DNA of 64,000 bases. Origin: Propionibacteriaceae bacterium AM104-82. GTDB taxonomy: Bacteria; Actinomycetota; Actinomycetes; Propionibacteriales; Propionibacteriaceae. The stretch's first letter is position 1. Every line of letters starts with the position of its first letter. The DNA lies in assembly GCA_027658995.1 (NCBI GenBank), contig JAQDQK010000015.1, positions 1 through 64,000 of the forward strand, written 5' to 3'. The notes below the pieces were generated by a model, which had not been told where the DNA came from, searched no databases, and saw only the letters and a list, made by a program, of their open reading frames with translations. The translations under genes were made by a program, and so were the position numbers. This document shows positions 52,219-59,452 of the stretch, one piece after another.

Positions 52219-53231
52219 CCGAGCGGGGCGGCGCCTGAGGTGCGGCGCACGGCAAGCGACGGCTCGATGAGAAGCGTCTGCGGCGCCCTGGCGGGGTCGG
52301 CGATCCGCTCCGCGAGCAGGTCGGCCGCCCGGTACCCCACGCGGTAACTGGCGTTGCCGACGCTGGTCAGTGAAATGGTCTTGAGCGCAGCGAGCAGCGA
52401 GTCGTCATAGCCGACCACCGACAGGTCGCCTGGCACGTCGAGGCCCAACTGCTGCGCCGCCGACAGCACCCCCATCGCCGCCAGGTCGTTGTAGGCGAAC
52501 ACCGCGGTGGGGCGGGAGGTGCCCGTCAGCAGTCGCACCGCCGCGCGGTACCCGCCGTCCTCGGTGGGCTCCTCGTCGACGACCACGGGTTCCAGCCCGG
52601 CCTCTGCCATCGTGGCGCGGTACGACGCCAACCGGAACTGGCCGACGGCGCTCGGTGCGGTGATGTGGGCGATCCGGCCGTGCCCCAGATCGACGAGGTG
52701 ACGCACGGCGATCCGGGCGCCCAGTTCGTCGTCGTTGACGACCACGTCGACGTGGGGCAGCGTCAGGCTGCGCGACCCGACGACGACGGTCGGAACCTTC
52801 GCGGCGGCCTCAACCACGCGCTCGGAGGGGACGAGCGAGCCCGTCAGGATCATGCCGTCGACGTTCATCTCCAGGAACGTGGTGGTGAGCGCCTCGTCGC
52901 TGAGCAGGTCGAGGCGCTGGTCGCCCAGCAGCATCCTGAGATCGTGGCGGTGCAGGCTGGCGTTGATGCCCTCAAGCGCCTGCACGTACCAGGGGTTGCG
53001 CAGGTCGTCGACGAGCACGCCGATCACGTGGCTGCGATCCTCCGTGAGCGCCCGTGCCGACGCGTTGGGGCGGTAGTCGAGTTCCCGCATCGCGGCGAGC
53101 ACGGCCTCCCTGCGCTCCTCACTGACGCCCGGGGCGTCGCGCAGCACGAGCGAGACCAGCGACTTGGACACGCCGGCGTGCTCGGCGACCGTGCGGATCG
53201 TGGGGCGCCTGCCCCCTGACTGACTTCCCAT
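52215..53231 (-). CDS. LacI family transcriptional regulator
   Basis: A 338-residue repressor. The helix-turn-helix is at residues 10-35 (P-T-I-R-T-V-A-E-H-A-G-V-S-K-S-L-V-S-L-V-L-R) and the hinge near A-R-A-L-T-E-D-R-S. The sugar-sensing domain fills the rest. It diverges from two MocA genes, and a perfect 14-base palindrome at 53291-53304 lies between, so it probably represses those genes and itself. Its 3' end overlaps the DUF393 gene by four bases on the opposite strand. Confidence 0.9.
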   Translation of the reverse strand: MGSQSGGRRPTIRTVAEHAGVSKSLVSLVLRDAPGVSEERREAVLAAMRELDYRPNASARALTEDRSHVIGVLVDDLRNPWYVQALEGINASLHRHDLRMLLGDQRLDLLSDEALTTTFLEMNVDGMILTGSLVPSERVVEAAAKVPTVVVGSRSLTLPHVDVVVNDDELGARIAVRHLVDLGHGRIAHITAPSAVGQFRLASYRATMAEAGLEPVVVDEEPTEDGGYRAAVRLLTGTSRPTAVFAYNDLAAMGVLSAAQQLGLDVPGDLSVVGYDDSLLAALKTISLTSVGNASYRVGYRAADLLAERIADPARAPQTLLIEPSLAVRRTSGAAPLG

Positions 53232-53290
53232 CTCGCCTCCCGTCGCGCTTGACGTCGATTCTCTCCCAGCTTAGTCTGAATGGACAAGAT

Positions 53291-53304
53291 ATGGACCGGT
53301 CCAT
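53291..53304. promoter_or_regulatory. Probable LacI-family operator
   Basis: ATGGACCGGTCCAT is a perfect palindrome with the central CG typical of LacI-family sites. A further half-site, AATGGAC, lies just upstream at 53279-53285. It lies 60 bases from the lacI start and 55 from the MocA start. Confidence 0.7.
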
Positions 53305-53358
53305 TCTCGGCGTCGAGGTCGACGCCCCTGGCCGGTCCCGCACGCGAAAGGACGCCGT

Positions 53359-54363
53359 ATGCGCATCTCCCTCGTCGGCTCGGGCATCATCGGCTCGGCA
53401 CACGCCGCCCGCCTCGACGCCATGGAGCGCGTCGACGAACTGCTGGTGGCCGACTTCGTGGAGGGGCGCGCCGAGCAACTGGCTACCGGGCTCTCCGACA
53501 AGGCCCGCGCGGTCACCGTCGAGGAGGCCTTCGGCGACGTGGACGGCGTCGCGATCACCGCCAAGACCTCGCGGCACGCCGAACTGCTGCACCGCGCCCT
53601 CGACGCCGGGCTGCCGACCATCTGCGAGAAGCCGATCGCGATCGACCTCGAGACCACGCGCGCCGTGGTCGAGCACGCGGCCAAGCGGCCGGATGTCGTC
53701 GTCCAGATCGGCTTCCAGCGCCGCTTCGACGCCGGCTTCAACCGGGCCCGCGACGCCTACCGTGAGGGTCGCTTCGGCGCCGTCCACACCATGCACGCCA
53801 CCACCTTCGACGCGGCCCCGCCGCCGCCCAGTTATGTCGCGACCTCCGGGGGCCTGTTCCGCGACTGCAACAGCCACGACTTCGACGCCATCGCCTGGAT
53901 CACCGGCCTGACGCCGGTCAGCGTCTACACCGTCGGCTCCACGATGGGCGAGCCCTACTTCGCCGAGCACGGCGACGTCGACTCCGGCAGTTCGCTCGTC
54001 ACCTACGACAACGGCATGGTCGCCCTCGTCAGCGCCAGCCGCAACAACGGTGCAGGACACGACGTGCGCCTCGAGATCTTCGGCACGGAGGGCGGCATCT
54101 TCGTCGGCCTCGACGACCGCGCCCCGCTGCGCAGCGCCGAGGAGCACCTCTCGTGGCAGCAGGGCGAGCCCTACCGGATCTACCACGAGCGCTTCGAGGA
54201 CGCCTACGTCGCCGAACTGGCCCACTTCCTCGACGTGATCGAGGGCGCGCCGAACCGCGCATGCACCCCCGCCGAGGCGCTCGAGGCGCTGTACCTCTCC
54301 GAGGCCGCCGTCCGTTCCCGCCAGACGGGCCTGCCCGTCGCCATCGCAGACCTGAAGAACTGA
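53359..54363 (+). CDS. Gfo/Idh/MocA family oxidoreductase
   Basis: A 334-residue NAD(P)-dependent oxidoreductase. G-S-G-I-I-G-S-A-H is at residues 7-15 and C-E-K-P-I-A at 92-97. The substrate domain contains N-S-H-D-F-D-A-I-A-W, as in inositol-type dehydrogenases (H-D-F-D). It is first in a two-gene set with another MocA gene eight bases on, both under the LacI operator. The layout suggests oxidation of a polyol or rare sugar. Confidence 0.87.
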   Translation: MRISLVGSGIIGSAHAARLDAMERVDELLVADFVEGRAEQLATGLSDKARAVTVEEAFGDVDGVAITAKTSRHAELLHRALDAGLPTICEKPIAIDLETTRAVVEHAAKRPDVVVQIGFQRRFDAGFNRARDAYREGRFGAVHTMHATTFDAAPPPPSYVATSGGLFRDCNSHDFDAIAWITGLTPVSVYTVGSTMGEPYFAEHGDVDSGSSLVTYDNGMVALVSASRNNGAGHDVRLEIFGTEGGIFVGLDDRAPLRSAEEHLSWQQGEPYRIYHERFEDAYVAELAHFLDVIEGAPNRACTPAEALEALYLSEAAVRSRQTGLPVAIADLKN

Positions 54364-54371
54364 GGACCACC

Positions 54372-55565
54372 ATGACGACTCGACGCCGCCTCGGCATTGG
54401 CCTGATCTCGGCCGGCTGGATGGGCATGATGCACTCGAAGGCCTATCTCGCCGTGCGCGAGAACTATCCCGACCTCGGGATCGATCCCGACCTGGTGATC
54501 GTCGCCGACCCCTCGCAGGCCAACGCGGACACCGCCGTCGAGCGGTTCGGCTACCGGGAGAGCACCGACGACATTCAGCGCGTGCTGACGCATCCCGAGG
54601 TCGACGCCGTGTCGATCTGCGCGCCCAACTTCCTGCACCGTGACTTCGCGCTCGCCGCGGTCGCCGCAGGAAAGCCGTTCTGGATCGAGAAGCCGATGGG
54701 CACCGGGGTCGCGCAGTCCAGGCAGATCGCCGACGCCGTCGAGGCGTCCGGGCTCGTCACGTCGGTCGGCTTCAACTACCGCCACGCGCCGGCGGTCGGG
54801 CACGTCCGCCGCCTCGTCCGCGAGGGCACGCTCGGCGAGATCCGCTCGATCCGGGTCTGGCTGAACGCCGACTACTCCGCCTCACCGGAGGGCCCGCGCA
54901 CCTGGCGGTTCGTGAAGGAACAGGCTGGCTCCGGCGTGCTGGGCGACCTGCTCAGCCACGGCTTCGACCTCGCCCAGTACCTGATCGGGCCGATCCGGGA
55001 GGTCACCTCCGCGACCCGCACCTTCATCGGCGAGCGCCCCGCTCCGATGGTCGGCGGGCAGGGCCACGGCGTGCAGGCCGACCCCGACGCGCCGCCGCTG
55101 CCCGTCGAGAACGAGGACTACGCCGCCGTGATCGCGCGCTTCGGATCGGGCGCCATGGGCACCTTCGAGTCGTCGCGGATCGCCATCGGCGCCCGCTGCG
55201 ACTACGGCTTCGAGCTGTTCGGCAGCCTCGGCTCCGCCAAGTGGAACTTCGAGCGGATGAACGAGGTCGACGTGTGCCTGGCGGGGGAGCGCGGCTACGG
55301 CTTCACCCGGACGATGACCGAGCCCGGCTTCGGCGAGTTCGGACGCTTCCAGCCCGGCGGTGGCATGGGGCTGAGCTTCGACGACCTCAAGACGATTGAG
55401 GCCAAGCTGTTCCTGGAGTCGATCGCGACCGGGCGCCAACTGGCGCCAAGCGTCGCCGACGGTCTCGTGGCGGCGGGCATCGCCAGCGCGGCGGAGGCCT
55501 CGGCGTCCGACGGCACCTGGCATCAGGTGGCGGAGCCGACCGGGCGCACCACCTTCGACGCCTGA
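54372..55565 (+). CDS. Gfo/Idh/MocA family oxidoreductase
   Basis: A 397-residue member of the same superfamily but of a different subgroup. G-L-I-S-A-G-W-M-G-M-M-H-S is at the N-terminus, I-E-K-P-M-G near residue 106, and D-L-L-S-H-G-F-D-L-A in the active site. About 60 extra residues relative to the preceding gene lie in the C-terminal domain. The ATG at 54372 lies eight bases after the preceding stop with GAGGA between. The two enzymes may act in sequence, one oxidising and one reducing, to epimerise a sugar; this is an inference. Confidence 0.85.
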   Translation: MTTRRRLGIGLISAGWMGMMHSKAYLAVRENYPDLGIDPDLVIVADPSQANADTAVERFGYRESTDDIQRVLTHPEVDAVSICAPNFLHRDFALAAVAAGKPFWIEKPMGTGVAQSRQIADAVEASGLVTSVGFNYRHAPAVGHVRRLVREGTLGEIRSIRVWLNADYSASPEGPRTWRFVKEQAGSGVLGDLLSHGFDLAQYLIGPIREVTSATRTFIGERPAPMVGGQGHGVQADPDAPPLPVENEDYAAVIARFGSGAMGTFESSRIAIGARCDYGFELFGSLGSAKWNFERMNEVDVCLAGERGYGFTRTMTEPGFGEFGRFQPGGGMGLSFDDLKTIEAKLFLESIATGRQLAPSVADGLVAAGIASAAEASASDGTWHQVAEPTGRTTFDA

Positions 55566-55593
55566 CCGCCTGCTGGCGCTTTGGCGGCGCGGC

Positions 55594-56790
55594 TCAGTCG
55601 ACCAGCAGTTCGTCGATCCAGGTCGACGGGTCGGCGATCACCTGGCTGAGCCCTGCGAGTCCCGCGCCCATCGCGGCGCGCAGCGGGGCGCGCTCCACCA
55701 CCTCGACCTCGATGCCGGAGTGCCGCGCCCACAGCACGCGCTGATTCAGCACGGCCGAGAGCCGCTCCCGCATGAAGGGCTCCAGTTGGCCCAGATGGCC
55801 GCCGAGCCGGATGTTCTCGACGTCGAGCAGGTTCAGGGCGGCGCTCAGCGCGATGCCGAGCGCGTCGGCGGCACCCTCGATCGTGGCGAGCGCCAGGTCC
55901 TCGCCCGCCTCCGCGGCCGCGATCAGGCTGGCGACGTCGGGCTGGCCGCTGTCGCGCAACAGGCCCCGCGCGCCCGCGACCGACTCGAGGCAGCCGATCG
56001 ACCCGCAGCCGCACCGGTGGCCGTGCGGGTCGACGCAGACGTGGCCGAGTTCCGCGGCCCAACCGCTGCGGCCAGCAAGGATCTCGCCGTTGATGGCGAC
56101 GGCGGAGCCGATGCCGACCTCGCCCGTGACGTAGATGAAGGAGGCCTGCGGGTCGTCGCGCAGCACCGTCAGCGCCGAGCAGTCGATGTCGTTGGCCGAG
56201 CGGAGCGCAACCGGTTCGCCGTCGACGCTCAGCCGCCACAGCGCGGACGGCTCGACGCCCTCCCAGCCGAGGTTCGGGGCCCTGAGCACGCGGGTGCCGG
56301 AGCGGTCGAGCAGGCCGGGCAGCGCAAGGGTCGCGCCCGTCAGCCGGGAGCCGGCGGGCCTGCTGGCGATGGCCTCGTCCGCCAGTTCCGCCAACTGGGC
56401 CATGGCGTCGGCCGGGTCGAGGGCGACCACGTCGAGGTCGCGCCGACGCACGACGAGCACCTCGCCCGTCAGGTCGACGAGCGTCGCGACGAGGCGCTCG
56501 ACGTTGACCTCGAGGCCTAGTGAGACGACGGTGCGGCGCTGCAGGTTCAGGGGGACGGCGGGCCGACCCCTGCCGCCTGCGGAGGTCTCACCCTCGCGCA
56601 CCAGTCGGCCGACGATCAGGTCGTCGATCAGCCTGGAGACGGTGGAGCGGGTCATCCCGAGTTGGGCGGCGATGTCGGCGCGGGACACGGAGCCCTCTTC
56701 TCCGGGGATCCGGCTGAGGACCAGGGCGAGGTTGGCCGCGCGCACAGAGGACTGTGTCATCTTCCCGGCGGAGGGATCCTGCGGTGTCAT
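55594..56790 (-). CDS. ROK-family transcriptional repressor, XylR-like
   Basis: A 398-residue regulator. A MarR-like winged helix at about 12-75 (S-R-A-D-I-A-A-Q-L-G-M-T-R-S-T-V-S-R-L-I) is followed by a ROK sugar-kinase-like domain. The zinc motif C-G-C-G-S-I-G-C-L-E is intact. The phosphate-loop region V-T-G-E-V-G-I-G-S-A is also present, so sugar sensing is likely. The ATG at 56790 follows GGAG. It is divergent from xylA, the classic xylR-xylA arrangement. Confidence 0.88.
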   Translation of the reverse strand: MTPQDPSAGKMTQSSVRAANLALVLSRIPGEEGSVSRADIAAQLGMTRSTVSRLIDDLIVGRLVREGETSAGGRGRPAVPLNLQRRTVVSLGLEVNVERLVATLVDLTGEVLVVRRRDLDVVALDPADAMAQLAELADEAIASRPAGSRLTGATLALPGLLDRSGTRVLRAPNLGWEGVEPSALWRLSVDGEPVALRSANDIDCSALTVLRDDPQASFIYVTGEVGIGSAVAINGEILAGRSGWAAELGHVCVDPHGHRCGCGSIGCLESVAGARGLLRDSGQPDVASLIAAAEAGEDLALATIEGAADALGIALSAALNLLDVENIRLGGHLGQLEPFMRERLSAVLNQRVLWARHSGIEVEVVERAPLRAAMGAGLAGLSQVIADPSTWIDELLVD

Positions 56791-56818
56791 GTGGCTCCAA
56801 TGCTCAACTTCCCCGGGG

Positions 56819-56853
56819 TTGACACTAACCCGCGACGAGATAAGTATTATACT
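56819..56853 (+). promoter_or_regulatory. xylA promoter region with dyad
   Basis: TTGACA (56819-56824) is followed by AAGTAT at a 17-base spacing or TATTAT at 20. AGTAT-T-ATACT (56843-56853) is a perfect dyad over the -10 and could be the ROK repressor's site. Confidence 0.5.
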
Positions 56854-56903
56854 GAAACTAATAGGGACGTCGTCGTCCACACAACAACATTCAGCGAGGA
56901 ACA

Positions 56904-58079
56904 ATGCGCACCCCCACCAAAGACGACAAGTTCTCCTTCGGTCTGTGGACCGTCGGCTGGACCGGAACCGACCCCTTCGGCACCAACACCCGCCCCGCCC
57001 TCGACCCGTGGGAGTACGCCGACAAGCTCGCCGAACTCGGCGCATGGGGCATCACCTTCCATGACAACGACGTCTACCCGTTCGACGCCACCAAGGAGGT
57101 GCGCAACGAGCGCATCGGCCACCTGAGGGACGCGGCGGCCAAGGCGGGCCTGACCATCGAGATGGTCACCACCAACACCTTCACGCACCCCTGCTTCAAG
57201 GACGGCGGCCTCACGGCCAACGACCGCTCCGTGCGCCGCTTCGGCCTGCGCAAGGTCCTCGACGCCGTCGACACCGCCGCCGAGTGCGGCGCCTCCATGT
57301 TCGTGATGTGGGGCGGCCGCGAGGGCGCCGAGTACGACTCGTCCAAGGACCTGTACGCCGCGCTCGAGCGCTACAAGGAGGGCCTCGACACCGTCGCCGG
57401 CTACATCAAGTCGCAGGGCTACGACCTGCGGATCGGCCTGGAGCCCAAGCCCAACGAGCCCCGTGGCGACATCTTCCTGCCGTCGATCGGCCACGCTCTC
57501 GGCCTGATCGCCGAGCTTGAGCACGGCGACATCGTCGGCCTGAACCCCGAGGTCGGCCACGAGCAGATGGCGAACCTGAACTACACCCACGGCATCGCCC
57601 AGGCGCTGTTCAGCAACAAGCTGTTCCACATCGACCTGAACGGCCAGAAGGGCCTCAAGTACGACCAGGACCTCGTCTTCGGCCACGGCGACCTGCTGAG
57701 CGCCTTCTTCACCGTCGACCTGCTCGTCAATGGCTTCCCCTTCTCGCCCGACGGGCCCCGCTACGACGGCCCCGTCCACTTCGACTACAAGCCGTCGCGC
57801 ACCGAGGGCATGCAGGGCATCTGGGACTCCGCCAAGGCCAACATGGAGACCTACCTGATGCTGGCCGACAAGGCCCGCGCCTTCCGCGCCGACCCCGAGG
57901 TCGACAAGCTCCTCAAGGAGAACGCGGTCGACCAGCTCGCGCTGCCGACCCTCGGTGAGGGCGAGTCGGTCGCCGACTTCCGCGCCAACGTCGAGGACTT
58001 CGACGCCGACGCCGCAGGCGCCCGCGAGTACCGCTTCGTTGAGCTGTACCAGGCCGCGCTGCGTCACCTGATCGGGTAG
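56904..58079 (+). CDS. xylA: Xylose isomerase
   Basis: A 391-residue TIM-barrel enzyme of the shorter class I group typical of actinobacteria. It interconverts xylose and xylulose using two divalent metals. Family phrases are F-H-D-N-D-V-Y-P-F (catalytic His near residue 53), [27 protein letters not shown] and F-H-I-D-L-N-G-Q. A near-consensus ribosome site AGCGAGGA precedes the ATG. No xylulokinase gene lies in the window. A sugar transporter follows after a terminator. Confidence 0.95.
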   Translation: MRTPTKDDKFSFGLWTVGWTGTDPFGTNTRPALDPWEYADKLAELGAWGITFHDNDVYPFDATKEVRNERIGHLRDAAAKAGLTIEMVTTNTFTHPCFKDGGLTANDRSVRRFGLRKVLDAVDTAAECGASMFVMWGGREGAEYDSSKDLYAALERYKEGLDTVAGYIKSQGYDLRIGLEPKPNEPRGDIFLPSIGHALGLIAELEHGDIVGLNPEVGHEQMANLNYTHGIAQALFSNKLFHIDLNGQKGLKYDQDLVFGHGDLLSAFFTVDLLVNGFPFSPDGPRYDGPVHFDYKPSRTEGMQGIWDSAKANMETYLMLADKARAFRADPEVDKLLKENAVDQLALPTLGEGESVADFRANVEDFDADAAGAREYRFVELYQAALRHLIG

Positions 58080-58092
58080 TTTTTCGATCAAC

Positions 58093-58129
58093 CAAAGGGT
58101 GTCGGGACGTTTCGTCCCGGCACCCTTTG
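58093..58129 (+). terminator. Terminator after xylA
   Basis: A 17-pair stem (58093-58109 with 58113-58129, one G-T pair) closes on a TTT loop. It begins 14 bases after the xylA stop. Confidence 0.8.
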
Positions 58130-58323
58130 TCGTGCCCTGACAAGGGATGACGAGGCAGGAAACCGGCCGCCACGCCCGCCGGCGGCATTGTGCCCCGCCG
58201 CGGAGCCACCCTATGCGGGGATAGATCAATCACGTACTCTCCAAAAGTCCCTTCCAGAACAGTGGGGGCAAGGCTGGTTCGCTGCGAGCAGCCATGACGA
58301 CGAAGTCAAAATGTGGAGGAATC

Positions 58324-59391
58324 ATGAAGAAGTTCCGTGCCCGTGGCTTGATGGTTGCCACGGTCGCCCTCGGCGCACTGCTGGTCGGCTGCAGCGGGGG
58401 ATCACAGCCCGGCACCTCGAGCGAGCCGGGCTCTGACGCCGGCGGCAAGCCGTCGATCGGCGTCGCCGAGATCAACCTGTCGCTGCCCTTCTTCGTCCAG
58501 ATGGAGGAGGCCTCGCAGGCCATCGCCGCCGACTACGGGGTCGACGTGACCTGGCAGAGCGCCGACGGCTCCATCGAGAAGCAGATCTCCTCGATCGAGA
58601 GCTTCGTCGCGCAGGGCAAGGATGTGATCCTGATCGACCCGATCAACGCTGATGCGATCGTCGACGTCGTCAACAAGGCCTCCAACGCCGGCGTGAAGGT
58701 CATCACGATGGGCAACAAGGTAGGCGGCGAGCAGAACTTCAACACGCTCTACCCCGACCACGACAACTGGGTGCAGTCGGCCCGGGTGATCGGCAACGCC
58801 GTCGGAGGCAAGGGCAAGGTGCTCTTCCTGATCGGCGCCGTCGGCAACTACGTCTCCGACACGCGCCAGAAGGCGTTCGAGGAGACCATGGCCGCCGAGT
58901 TCCCCGACATCGAGGTCATCACGCAGCCCACCGACTTCGACAGTTCGAAGGCGGGCTCGGTGACCCAGACGGTCATCTCGAACAACCCCGACCTCGCGGC
59001 GGTCGCCAGCATCACCGACGGCCTGACGCTCGCTGCCATCAAGGTGGTCGAGCAGGCCAACATGGACATCCCGTTCGTCAGCAACGACGGCGACGAGGCG
59101 ATCCTTCCCTACATCGACTCGGGCCGTGTTCTCACCGACGTCATCACCGGGTCCTACCGGGTCGGCGCCTGGAACACCGCGGTTGCCGCGCGTCTCGCGA
59201 CGGGCGCGTCCTTCGACAACGACCTCTTCATGCCGACCTACACCATCGCTTCTGAGAAGGGTGCGCAGGCCGTCAAGGACGCCGGGCTCGACGTCACGAC
59301 CATCACCACCGAAGAGGCGACCAAGCTCGCCACCGACTACGTCACCGAGTTCGGCAAGGCGAAGTCGGATGGCGACATGACCGTCGGCTGA
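58324..59391 (+). CDS. Sugar-binding lipoprotein of CUT2 transporter
   Basis: A 355-residue lipoprotein. A signal peptide with lipobox L-L-V-G-C at residues 20-24 is followed by a Ser/Gly-rich tether. The mature binding domain opens I-G-V-A-E-I-N-L-S-L-P-F-F, then I-D-P-I-N-A-D and later F-V-S-N-D-G-D-E. GGAGG precedes the ATG at 58324. It is the first gene of a transporter operon, followed by a hairpin that may keep its dose above that of the membrane parts. Position next to xylA suggests xylose or another aldose or polyol. Confidence 0.9.
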   Translation: MKKFRARGLMVATVALGALLVGCSGGSQPGTSSEPGSDAGGKPSIGVAEINLSLPFFVQMEEASQAIAADYGVDVTWQSADGSIEKQISSIESFVAQGKDVILIDPINADAIVDVVNKASNAGVKVITMGNKVGGEQNFNTLYPDHDNWVQSARVIGNAVGGKGKVLFLIGAVGNYVSDTRQKAFEETMAAEFPDIEVITQPTDFDSSKAGSVTQTVISNNPDLAAVASITDGLTLAAIKVVEQANMDIPFVSNDGDEAILPYIDSGRVLTDVITGSYRVGAWNTAVAARLATGASFDNDLFMPTYTIASEKGAQAVKDAGLDVTTITTEEATKLATDYVTEFGKAKSDGDMTVG

Positions 59392-59397
59392 GCCAAC

Positions 59398-59423
59398 GGG
59401 CGGGCCCGGCGACGGGCCCGCCC
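59398..59423 (+). terminator. Intra-operon hairpin, possible attenuator
   Basis: GGGCGGGCCC (59398-59407) and GGGCCCGCCC (59414-59423) pair perfectly around six bases, between the binding-protein gene and the fused transporter gene. Confidence 0.55.
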
Positions 59424-59452
59424 ACGCTCACCCCAGGAAAGGCCTGCACACC

